Source: JAENWD01 sp963796915
GTDB lineage: Bacteria > Acidobacteriota > Vicinamibacteria > Vicinamibacterales > JAENWD01
Assembly: GCA_963796915.1 (NCBI GenBank)
Contig: CAWCNI010000004.1
Span: 2,728,001-2,792,000 of the forward strand
Direction: 5' to 3'
Length of the DNA: 64,000 nt
Under the pieces are notes generated by a model, which saw only the letters and a list, made by a program, of their open reading frames with translations, ran no database searches and was not told where the DNA came from. Position 1 is the stretch's first letter. The number at the start of each line of letters is the position of its first letter. Below, one piece after another: positions 10,940-18,257 of this stretch. A program made the position numbers and the translations under genes.

Positions 10940-11030
10940 AGCTGGCAGCGAGCGGTGGGCAGCAGGCAGCGAGCGGCCGCTACCCGCCGCATCCTGCCAG
11001 CTGCCAGCTGCCTGCGGCCAGCTGCCGCGA
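10940..11030. repeat. Low-complexity GGCAGC/CAGCTGCC repeats
   Basis: Degenerate repeats of GGCAGCGAGCGG and CTGCCAGCTGCC fill the convergent gap. CTGCCAGCTGCC and its complement could fold into hairpins that serve both convergent transcripts. Confidence 0.45.
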
Positions 11031-11039
11031 TAAAAGCCG

Positions 11040-11846
11040 TCAGGCGGCGCGGGTGATCGGGATGCGGCGCGACGTGCGCGAGCTGAACTCCCGCACTTCG
11101 AGATCGGCTTCGGTGAAGCTGCGGCGGCCGGCCGCCGCGCGGACGGGCTCCACGCGAACGCCGGCTTCAATGGCCGGCTGCTCGGCGAGCACCTCGACGT
11201 AGCGCTGCGGAAACGACGGGAAACCGCGGAACGTCGTCCCCACCACGCGGCCCATGCGGCGTTCCAGGCCGTCGAAATCGAATGTCAGGAACTCCAGCAG
11301 CGAGGGGTCGGGGCGCGTCGCCAGGTAGGCCTTGGTCATCCGCACCACGTCCTCGAAGAACTCCGGGCTGTGCGTGCGCGTGCTGTGGCGGCCGGCCGCG
11401 CCGGGCAGGCGCCGGATGCCGTTGTGCGTCGGATCGACGTGGTAGAGCTCGTGGACGATGGTGTCCAGCTTCGCCAGCCAGGGCTCGGCGCCGGGGTACG
11501 ACGCCTGCTTGTGCGCGCGGGCGATCGTCTGATCGCAGAAGCGCGGCAGGCAGAACGAGATCATGTAGTCGATGGTGGTCCCGCCCATGCGCACGTCGGG
11601 CGACTTGGTGACGAACCATTCCGAACGCCGGGTCATGTGCCCGGTGCGGCGGTCGCGCCAGAAGTAGTAGCTCGGCTCGCTCGACGGGATGCTGATGGCG
11701 TGGCAGGTGGCGTAGGCGCCCTCGGCGTCCGAGCGCCCGAAGCGCGAGAACACCAGCACGCGCGACATGTCCACGTGCGCAAACTCCGGCACGCGACTCA
11801 CGATGTCTTCCATCAAGCGCGTGACGTGGTCCGTGTAGTTGATCAT
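11040..11846 (-). CDS. Putative zinc metallopeptidase-like protein of unknown function
   Basis: This 268-aa protein has the motif TIVHELYHVDP near residue 130, an HExxH-type zinc site, with further His residues in AGRHSTRTHSPEFF. This suggests a metallopeptidase or a metal-binding descendant. I cannot assign a named family. There is no signal peptide. The start at 11846 (MINYTDHV) is chosen because a TTGACA-17-TATAAG promoter lies at 11908-11936. An upstream in-frame ATG at 11936 would fall inside the -35 box and overlap the mtgA end by 44 nt. It lies downstream of mtgA on the same strand but with its own promoter. Confidence 0.6.
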   Translation of the reverse strand: MINYTDHVTRLMEDIVSRVPEFAHVDMSRVLVFSRFGRSDAEGAYATCHAISIPSSEPSYYFWRDRRTGHMTRRSEWFVTKSPDVRMGGTTIDYMISFCLPRFCDQTIARAHKQASYPGAEPWLAKLDTIVHELYHVDPTHNGIRRLPGAAGRHSTRTHSPEFFEDVVRMTKAYLATRPDPSLLEFLTFDFDGLERRMGRVVGTTFRGFPSFPQRYVEVLAEQPAIEAGVRVEPVRAAAGRRSFTEADLEVREFSSRTSRRIPITRAA

Positions 11847-11892
11847 CCGCTCGGGTTGGTGCGTCTCGCCGTGAGTTGCGCGCCCGCGTTTG

Positions 11893-12942
11893 TCACAATG
11901 GGCGTTCCTTATATCGGTCGTCATATCGAGTGTCAAGATAGCTTCTGCACACTCTGCTGACGTTGATCCAGATCAAGTCCCGCGCCAACGCGCGCGGCGC
12001 GTTCGCCGCAACGGATGGGCTTGATTCCGGCGGCTTCTCCGCCGGTTTTTCATTCGGCTTTTCTGGTGTCGGCGCCGGCGACTGATCAGGCGGCACCGGC
12101 GGCTGCTCTTCCGGCTGTGGTGGCGGCGGTGTCGCCGGCGTGTCTTCGCCGGGTGACGGCGGCGTCATTTCCGGCTCTGGCGTGACCGGCACGATGGGCT
12201 CGGGCTGGACCTCGGGCGCCGGCGGCTCCGGCTCCTCCGGCGCTTCCGCCGGAGGCGTGACCAGACCCATCCGCCGCAGGATGATCTGCTGCCGGCGCCT
12301 CAGCCTGGCGGTGGGGTGTGCCGGGCTGTGCACGCGCGGGTTGATGATCGCGCCGGCCAGCAGCGCGGCCTCCTCCGGCGAGAGCGAGTTGGCGGAGCGG
12401 CCGAAATAGGTCCGCGCCGCTGCCTCCGCGCCGTAGACGCCGTCGCCCCACTCGATGACGTTCAGGTACAGCTCGAGGATGCGGCGCTTGGAGAGCGAGG
12501 CCTCGAGCCGCCGCGCGATGAGCACCTCGCGGAGCTTGCGGATCGGGTTCTTGGACGGCGACAGGTAGAGATTCTTCGCCAGCTGCTGCGTGATGGTGCT
12601 GCCGCCGCGCGTGGCGTGGCCCGTTTCCAGGTTCTTCTCGATCGACTCCTTCAGCTGCTCGACGTCCACCCCGTCATGCGTCCAGAACGCATCGTCCTCG
12701 GCGACGAGCACGGCCTTGCGGAGGTTGGGCGAGATGGCTTCGTAGCGCGCCCAGCGCTGGACGCGGCGCGGTGTCTTGCCCTCGTGGCGTGCTTCCTCGT
12801 TTCGGAGCTCGATGAAGGCCGTCGTGGCCGGATTGGAGACCGCCAGGGGACGGACATCCGGCAGCGTCAAAAAGACGTAGGCAAGGAGCGCGAATCCGGC
12901 GGCCGGGAGGCCGAAGAGTATTTGAGCGGCACGACGCCGCAT
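11893..12942 (-). CDS. mtgA: Monofunctional peptidoglycan transglycosylase with proline-rich tail
   Basis: A GT51 enzyme that polymerises lipid II into glycan strands in the periplasm. One N-terminal helix (residues 8-28) anchors it. The GT51 motifs are complete: AEDDAFWTHDG with the catalytic Glu, GGSTITQQLAKN, SLSKRRILELYLN and AAYFG-like AARTYFG. Most MtgA proteins are about 230-250 aa; this one is 349 because a Pro/Glu-rich tail of about 90 residues and a basic end follow the catalytic domain. TATAAT lies 6 nt before the ATG, so the message may be leaderless. The final 40 codons overlap the promoter of the next gene. Confidence 0.9.
   Translation of the reverse strand: MRRRAAQILFGLPAAGFALLAYVFLTLPDVRPLAVSNPATTAFIELRNEEARHEGKTPRRVQRWARYEAISPNLRKAVLVAEDDAFWTHDGVDVEQLKESIEKNLETGHATRGGSTITQQLAKNLYLSPSKNPIRKLREVLIARRLEASLSKRRILELYLNVIEWGDGVYGAEAAARTYFGRSANSLSPEEAALLAGAIINPRVHSPAHPTARLRRRQQIILRRMGLVTPPAEAPEEPEPPAPEVQPEPIVPVTPEPEMTPPSPGEDTPATPPPPQPEEQPPVPPDQSPAPTPEKPNEKPAEKPPESSPSVAANAPRALARDLIWINVSRVCRSYLDTRYDDRYKERPL
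11908..11936 (-). promoter_or_regulatory. Sigma70-like promoter inside the mtgA 3' end
   Basis: Reverse-strand TTGACA (11931-11936), 17-nt spacer and TATAAG (11908-11913). It would drive the metallopeptidase-like gene with a leader of about 55 nt. Confidence 0.6.
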
Positions 12943-12948
12943 GCCGGG

Positions 12949-12954
12949 ATTATA
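12949..12954 (-). promoter_or_regulatory. -10 box TATAAT of mtgA
   Basis: A perfect TATAAT on the reverse strand, 6 nt before the mtgA ATG, with no room for a Shine-Dalgarno sequence. Confidence 0.55.
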
Positions 12955-13043
12955 GCGTCAGACCTCGACTGATCGCGCCGGCAGTGCCGGCCCCGACCGT
13001 TTCGGCGCGCTCCGGCGTCAAACAAAGAGGGGCCCGTCGTCCG

Positions 13044-13583
13044 ATGATTCAGCTGAGATCCAGGGTTGCCGCGCTGGCGGTGGTGACTGTGCTCGCGCTG
13101 TCGGTTACGCCACGCGTGACTGCCGGCGAGACGGCGCTCGCCGCCATCCGCATCGACAACTTCGGCCAGATCAACGCCCACTACTATCGCGGCGCGCAGC
13201 CGCGGCCCGACGACTACGCCGACCTCGCGGCGCTCGGCGTCAGGACGGTGATCGATCTGACCAGGGACGGCCGCGACGACGAGCGGGGCTTCGTCGAAGC
13301 GCACGGGATGCGCTTCGTGCGCATTCCGCTCACGACCAGCGAGCGTCCGCCAGACGCGGCGATCGCGCAGTTCCTCTCGATCGTCAACGACCCGGCGAAC
13401 CAGCCGGTCTACGTGCACTGCCAGGGCGGCCGGCATCGCACAGGCACGATGACCGCGGTCTACCGGATGGCAGACGACGGCTGGACGGCGGATCGCGCGT
13501 ATCAGGAGATGAAGCAGTACCGCTTCGAAGGCTTCCCCGACCACCCGACGCTTCGGAAATTTATCTACAGCTATCAACCGTAG
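13044..13583 (+). CDS. Secreted protein-tyrosine/dual-specificity phosphatase
   Basis: A 179-aa protein with an N-terminal signal peptide (hydrophobic VAALAVVTVLALSV) and a cysteine-phosphatase fold. The P-loop is VHCQGGRHRTG, which fits the CX5R signature. The upstream RGAQPRPDDYADLAALGVRTVIDL segment is typical of the DSP/PTP family that includes plant and fungal SIW14-like enzymes. The Asp general acid is not certain. The ATG at 13044 has AAAGAGGGG upstream and begins directly with the signal peptide; an in-frame ATG 60 nt earlier adds an unlikely basic extension. It is probably periplasmic, and its substrate is unknown. Confidence 0.8.
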   Translation: MIQLRSRVAALAVVTVLALSVTPRVTAGETALAAIRIDNFGQINAHYYRGAQPRPDDYADLAALGVRTVIDLTRDGRDDERGFVEAHGMRFVRIPLTTSERPPDAAIAQFLSIVNDPANQPVYVHCQGGRHRTGTMTAVYRMADDGWTADRAYQEMKQYRFEGFPDHPTLRKFIYSYQP

Positions 13584-13589
13584 CGACGC

Positions 13590-13843
13590 TTGCAGGTGCT
13601 GCAGTGCTGGGGTGCGTGTGAAGTGCTGGGGTGCGGCAGTGCGTGCTGAAGTGCTGCAGTGCTAAGGTGCTGCAGTGCGTTGCCCCTGCTGGCACTAGCG
13701 CAGTCGGGCCTCTGCCCTGGCCCGGTCTCCTGCCTTAGCCTTGCCTTCTTCCTCGGCCTTGCCCTGCCGTTGCCCTGCACCTGCCCTTGCCCCTGCCGTG
13801 CCTTTGCCCTGCCCTTGCCGTGCCGCTGCCCCGGCCCCTTTGG
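13590..13843. repeat. Low-complexity tracts (GTGCTGCAGTGC and TTGCCCTGCC)
   Basis: The 261-bp convergent gap holds a tract built on GCTGCAGTGCT / GCTGGGGTGC (about 13590-13680), then a tract of irregular TTGCCC and CTGCC hexamers (about 13735-13835). I see no gene or clear terminator. Confidence 0.6.
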
Positions 13844-13844
13844 G

Positions 13845-14991
13845 CTAAGCGCCCTGGCCTTGCGCGGCGGCGCTGCCCGCGCCCGGCGTGAAGCGATGGC
13901 CGGCGCGCGTGAGGACGGCTTCGAGCGTCGAGACCAGCAGCTGCACTGAGGCCGGCGTCGCGCCGGCGCCCATCAGGCCGATCCGCCAGATCGCGCCAGC
14001 GAGCGGTCCGATGCCGGCGCCGATTTCGACGTTGAACGTCTCGCGCAGGGCCGTGCGGACGTCGGCGTCGTTCACGCCGGCGGGAATGCGCACGGTGGCG
14101 AGCGTCATCAGGCGCTCGGCTTGCGGCGGCAGCAGCTCCATTCCCATCGCGGCAATCGCCGCGGCGAACATGCGATGCGCGCGCGTGTGGCGGGTCCATC
14201 GTGCCTCGAGGCCTTCCTCTTCGATGGCGGCCAGCGCCTCGGCGAGGGCGTAGACCAGCGACGCCGAGATCGTGTGGTGGTACTTGCGCCGCACCCAGTA
14301 GTCCTCGAGCAGCGACAGATCGAGGTAGAAGTTGCGGCTCTGGACGCGCGCCTTCAACGCCGCGGGCGCGAAGGCGACCGGCGCGAGGCCAGATGGCGCG
14401 CCGATGCACTTCTGCGTGCCGCTGTAGCACGCGTCCACGCCCCAGCCCGCCATGTCGAAGGTCTGCCCGCCGAGCGAGGTCACTGCGTCCACCAACGTGA
14501 GCGCGCCGTGTGCGCGCGCGAGCGCGGCGATCTCGGGCACCGGGTTCCTGACGCCCGTGGACGTCTCCGCGTGCACCACCGCCACGATGTCCGCGCCGGT
14601 GGTTCGAAGATGCGCCTCGACGAGCGCCGGGATCGACGGCGCGGCCCCAGTCGGCCTCCACCTTCGACACCGTCCCGCCATACCGCGTGCACATCTCTAC
14701 GAGCCGCAGGCCGAAGTACCCGGTCACAACGACGAGGACACGCTTGCCGGGCTCGACGAGATTCGCGACGGCGGCCTCCATGCCTGCGGTGCCGGTGCCC
14801 GAGACCGGCAGCACGAGCGCGCCTTCGGGCGCCTTCATCACGCGCGCGAGCCGTTCGCGCAGCGCGTCCATGATCGTCACGAACTGCGGATCGAGGTGGC
14901 CGAGCACGGGCGCCGCCAGCGCGCGCATCACGCGCGGCGTGACCATGCTGGGGCCGGGTCCGAAGAGCAGGCGTTCTGTCTGTGGGAGCAC
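13845..14991 (-). CDS. Class V aminotransferase, alanine-glyoxylate type (one apparent frameshift)
   Basis: This PLP enzyme resembles the alanine/serine-glyoxylate aminotransferases: N-terminal RLLFGPGPSMV, then SGTGTAGMEAA and HAETSTGV, the Asp of TLVDAVTSLGG, and SGTQKCIGAPSG with the Schiff-base Lys. It probably converts glyoxylate plus alanine to glycine plus pyruvate. A GTG at 14991 starts it. The frame breaks near 14640 in a CCC run; removing one C gives VDPALVEAHL and a 381-aa protein of normal length. It lies downstream of a HOGA-like aldolase on the same strand, which would supply glyoxylate. Serine-pyruvate activity is an alternative. Confidence 0.85.
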
Positions 14992-15009
14992 GTCAGGTCC
15001 TTAGTGAGA

Positions 15010-15095
15010 GGAGGAAGGGCCTAGAGGGCCGAGGAAGCCAAGAGGGGCAAGGGGGCCAAGAGAGCCAAGAGGGCCAAGAGGGCCAAGGGCGCAGC
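15010..15095. repeat. Purine-rich GCCAAGAGG array
   Basis: About eight irregular copies of GCCAAGAGG / GCCAAGGG between the aldolase and aminotransferase genes. A related array in the other orientation lies at 52541-52575. Confidence 0.65.
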
Positions 15096-15102
15096 ATGGG
15101 AC

Positions 15103-15127
15103 TGTAGGGCCGATCCTCAGATCGGCC
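15103..15127. repeat. GTAGGGCCGATC hairpin
   Basis: GTAGGGCCGATCCTCAGATC followed by GGCC is a singlet of the dispersed hairpin family, about 30 nt past the aldolase stop. Confidence 0.65.
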
Positions 15128-15157
15128 ATCCCCACGCAGAACAACGCCGGGAGCGCG

Positions 15158-16054
15158 TCATACCGGCTGCAACAGCGCGGCGACTTGTTCTCGGATCGTT
15201 GCCGCTGCCGCTGGCGCCACCGGGCGGAGTGGCGGACGCGGCGGGCCGCCGGCGAGTCCCGCGGCGTCGACCGCTACCTTCAGCCCGGGGATGCTGTGAA
15301 TCGGGCCCACCGCTTTCGCGATCGGCATCAGCCGCCGCTGAAGCGCCTGCGCCTCGTCGTACCTTCCGGCCATCACGCACTCGAACAGCGACGTGCACGC
15401 GTCGGGCGCGACGTCGGCGGGGCCGATCGTCGCCCCGGTGGCGCCGACCATCAGCGAGCCCAGGAGCGCGCTCGTCGATCCCGCGAGCACGCCAAATCCT
15501 GGCCGGCAGCCGGCGGCGAGGTCGGCGATCACAGTCACGTCACCGCCCGAGTCCTTGATGCCGATGATGTTCGGATGCGCCGAGAGCGTGGCTGCCGCGT
15601 CGGGCGCCATGTTGATGCCGGTGAAGATCGTCACGTTGTACAGGATGACCGGCACCGGCGCCGCGTCGGCGACGCGCGTGTAGAACTCGACCAGCGCCTC
15701 GCTGTTCATCCGGCCCTTGAAAAACGACGGCGTGCGCACCATCACGGCGTCCGCGCCGCGCTCCGCCGCCCGCGCGCCGGCCGCGATCGCCGCGGCCGTG
15801 GACTCGCGCCCGGTGCCGGCGATCAGCCACTTCTCCGTCGGCCACACCGATCGCGCGCGCTCGATCAGCCGATCGGACTCCTCATCGTCCAGCAGCGGCG
15901 CCTCGCCGTTGCTGCCGAGCACCACGACCCCGGCCAGTGCCGTCTTCGCGTAGTGGCGGAGGTTCGACCCGAACGCATCGAGATCCACAGCGTCGCCGCG
16001 GAAGGGGGTCGTGACAGGCGCAAAGATGCCGCGGAGTGACCGGCCAGAAGACAT
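15158..16054 (-). CDS. DHDPS/NAL-family aldolase, 4-hydroxy-2-oxoglutarate aldolase-like
   Basis: A 298-aa class I aldolase. The Schiff-base Lys is in IIGIKDSGGD (K167) and the active-site Tyr in VILYNVT (Y139). Segments such as GTGRESTAAAI, RTPSFFKGRMNSEAL and HPNIIGIKDSGGDVT resemble eukaryotic HOGA1, which splits 4-hydroxy-2-oxoglutarate into pyruvate and glyoxylate, more than DapA. Another 2-keto-acid aldolase activity cannot be excluded. A TAGAGT box lies 6 nt before the ATG. The next gene on the strand is a glyoxylate-type aminotransferase, which supports the reading. Confidence 0.8.
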   Translation of the reverse strand: MSSGRSLRGIFAPVTTPFRGDAVDLDAFGSNLRHYAKTALAGVVVLGSNGEAPLLDDEESDRLIERARSVWPTEKWLIAGTGRESTAAAIAAGARAAERGADAVMVRTPSFFKGRMNSEALVEFYTRVADAAPVPVILYNVTIFTGINMAPDAAATLSAHPNIIGIKDSGGDVTVIADLAAGCRPGFGVLAGSTSALLGSLMVGATGATIGPADVAPDACTSLFECVMAGRYDEAQALQRRLMPIAKAVGPIHSIPGLKVAVDAAGLAGGPPRPPLRPVAPAAAATIREQVAALLQPV

Positions 16055-16060
16055 CCCCCG

Positions 16061-16066
16061 ACTCTA
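16061..16066 (-). promoter_or_regulatory. Possible -10 box TAGAGT of the aldolase gene
   Basis: A reverse-strand TAGAGT ends 6 nt before the ATG. This again suggests a leaderless transcript. Confidence 0.35.
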
Positions 16067-16159
16067 CGGGGGCAGGCGAGAACGGTCAAGCGATGCGCGC
16101 CGGCCCTCACGCGCAAGGCGCCGGGGCGAAAAGGCGCACAGTACAGTCAGGCCAGCACT

Positions 16160-16184
16160 GTAGGGCCAATCTTCAGATTGGCCA
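16160..16184. repeat. GTAGGGCCAATC hairpin
   Basis: TAGGGCCAATCTTCAGATTG followed by GCC is another singlet of the dispersed hairpin family. Confidence 0.65.
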
Positions 16185-16213
16185 CGACACCGACGCCCTG
16201 TATAGAAGTTCGC

Positions 16214-16264
16214 GTAGCCCCGGAGCCCGGAGCCCGGAGCCCGTAGCCCGTAGCCCGTAGCCCG
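16214..16264. repeat. GTAGCCC/GGAGCCC heptamer array (7 units)
   Basis: Seven head-to-tail units end at the stop codon of the ABC permease gene. The first is separated from the rest by an extra C. Confidence 0.8.
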
Positions 16265-16268
16265 TGAG

Positions 16269-17225
16269 CTACTGTCCTCCCTCCGCGACGATGTTCGTGA
16301 GCAGCGTGACGACGAAGATCGCCACCGCCGGCGCAAGCAGCCACGGAAACGCGGCGAGCGCAGGGCCGGTGGCTTCCTGCAGCGCCGTCCCCCAGCTGGG
16401 CACGCGGTCGGGCAGGCCCAGGCCGATGAACGACAGCGTCGCCTCGGCGAGCACGAACGCGGGAACGAGCAGCGCCGCCTGGCGCGCCACGAAGCCGAAG
16501 GACGCCGGCAGCAGGTGCAGGCGCAGCACGCGCCACGGCGACGCGCCGAGCGCGCGCGCGGCTTCGGCGTGCGCCATCGCGTTCTCCGCCGCGACGATCG
16601 GCCGCACGCCGCGCGCGATCCACGGCGCGCCGGCGACGGCGAGCAGCGCGATCAGCGCCGCGACGACGGCCGGCGTCGGCAGCACGATCGGCAGCGCCGC
16701 ACGGAGCGTGACGACCAGGTAGATCGCCGGCAGCACGGCGATGACATCGGCGACGCGCATCAGGAGCGCAGCCAGCCAGCCGCCGCGGGCACCGGCGATG
16801 CCGCCAATCGCAAGCCCGATCAGCACCGCGCCGGCGACGGCGCCGAGCGCGATCCCCAGCGATGCGCGCGCGCCGTAGACGAGACGCGCGAAGACGTCGC
16901 GGCCCGACCTGTCGGCGCCGAGCAGCAGGAGCGGCGCGTCGGGATCGCCAGCGTCGCTGACGAGGCGTCCGCTGGCGAAGAATGTCACCGGCACGTCCAC
17001 GCCGGCGTCTTCGCGGTATTGCTGGCTGAGACGATCGACCAGGCGCTGCGGATGAAAGTACGGCGCGCGCCAGTGGCCCGCGGCGTCGCGGAGCCGCACG
17101 ACGGTGGGCGGCGCGTACGGCGCGTCGGCGAACGGCGTATCGGGCGCGTGCGGCGCCACGACCGGCGCGGCAATCGACGCGATCACAATCGCACCGAGCA
17201 GCGCCGCACCGAGCGCGCGCGTCAT
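16269..17225 (-). CDS. Peptide/nickel-type ABC transporter permease (DppC-like)
   Basis: A 318-aa inner-membrane permease of the OppC/DppC branch with about six helices. The binding-protein-dependent motif EAARALGASPWRVLRLHLLP (residues about 238-257) contacts the ATPase. LLGADRSGRDVFARLVYGAR before the transmembrane core is typical of DppC. A large loop after helix 1 is normal for this branch. The start overlaps the stop of the DppB-like gene as ATGA, so the two are translationally coupled. No ATP-binding subunit is encoded in the cluster. Confidence 0.88.
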   Translation of the reverse strand: MTRALGAALLGAIVIASIAAPVVAPHAPDTPFADAPYAPPTVVRLRDAAGHWRAPYFHPQRLVDRLSQQYREDAGVDVPVTFFASGRLVSDAGDPDAPLLLLGADRSGRDVFARLVYGARASLGIALGAVAGAVLIGLAIGGIAGARGGWLAALLMRVADVIAVLPAIYLVVTLRAALPIVLPTPAVVAALIALLAVAGAPWIARGVRPIVAAENAMAHAEAARALGASPWRVLRLHLLPASFGFVARQAALLVPAFVLAEATLSFIGLGLPDRVPSWGTALQEATGPALAAFPWLLAPAVAIFVVTLLTNIVAEGGQ

Positions 17226-18205
17226 GCGGCCCTGCCTTCGGCGGAGGCGCCGGGCGACGTGATGCGCGGGTCGGCCCACGCGATCACCAGGTCTGCCGCG
17301 AGCAGCCCCAGTCCGAGCAGCAGCGTGCCGGCGGCCGCGCACCCGGCGACCAGGTTCAGATCGCGATGCAGGAGCGCGTCGAACGTCAGGCGGCCCAGCC
17401 CGGGCCACGCCGTGACGATCTCGACCACGAACGACCCGCTGAGCAGCGCGCCGAACGCCAGCCCCGCCACCGCCGCGACGGGCTTCACGGAGAGCCGCCA
17501 GGCGTGGTGGACCATCACGCGCGCCGGCGGGATGCCACGCGCCCGCGCCGCCTGCACGGCGGGATGCCGGAGCGCTTCGCCCAGCGCCTGCGCCTGCAGC
17601 CGCTCGAACGTCGCCGCCAGCGGTAATGCGAGCGCCAGGACCGGCAGCGGCAGGTGCCAGACGACATCGCGCACGTACGCGAGTCCGGACAGGCCAGCCG
17701 CCGACGTCATCCCGCTGGCGGGAAACCACCCGGTGCGCAGCGCGAGCAGCACCAGCGCCAGCGACCCCACGAACGGCGGAATCGAGAGCAGCACCAGCGA
17801 GACGATGCGGATCGCGTGCGCCAGCAGCGACCGCGGCCGTGTCGCGGAGAGAAACGCCGGAGGGATGCCGAGGATCAGCGCGACGAGCAGTGCCGTCACT
17901 GCCAGGATCGCCGTGTGCCCCGCGCGCGACGCGACCAGCGGGCCAGCCGGCTGCTGGTAGAGCGTGGAGTCGCCGAGATCGAGCCGGGCGACGCCGCCGA
18001 TCCACGACGCCCACTGCGCGACGAGCGGGCGATCGAGGCCGGCCTGCGATCGCGCGCGCGCGATCCGCTCCCGCGACGCGCCGAAGCCGCCCGCGATCTC
18101 CGCCGCGTCGCCGGGCGCCAGCCGCGTCAGGACGAAGGCGCCGGACGACACCAGCAGCACGAGGAGGAGCGTCGAGCCGAGGCGCCGCAGCAGGTGGCCG
18201 ATCAT
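17222..18205 (-). CDS. Peptide/nickel-type ABC transporter permease (DppB-like)
   Basis: A 327-aa permease of the OppB/DppB branch, beginning MIGHLLRRLGSTLLLVLLVS and continuing FVLTRLAPGDAAEI, as usual for the family. The coupling-helix motif is QAARARGIPPARVMVHHAWR, followed by GSFVVEIVTAWPGLGRLTFDAL, both family-typical. It sits between the binding-protein gene upstream (52 nt gap) and the DppC-like gene, which it overlaps. The three form one transcription unit for import of an oligopeptide-like solute. Confidence 0.88.
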   Translation of the reverse strand: MIGHLLRRLGSTLLLVLLVSSGAFVLTRLAPGDAAEIAGGFGASRERIARARSQAGLDRPLVAQWASWIGGVARLDLGDSTLYQQPAGPLVASRAGHTAILAVTALLVALILGIPPAFLSATRPRSLLAHAIRIVSLVLLSIPPFVGSLALVLLALRTGWFPASGMTSAAGLSGLAYVRDVVWHLPLPVLALALPLAATFERLQAQALGEALRHPAVQAARARGIPPARVMVHHAWRLSVKPVAAVAGLAFGALLSGSFVVEIVTAWPGLGRLTFDALLHRDLNLVAGCAAAGTLLLGLGLLAADLVIAWADPRITSPGASAEGRAA

Positions 18206-18257
18206 CAGGATGGCATCCGGTCGGGGCCGATGATACCGGGTGCGCGGCCGGCGCGCG

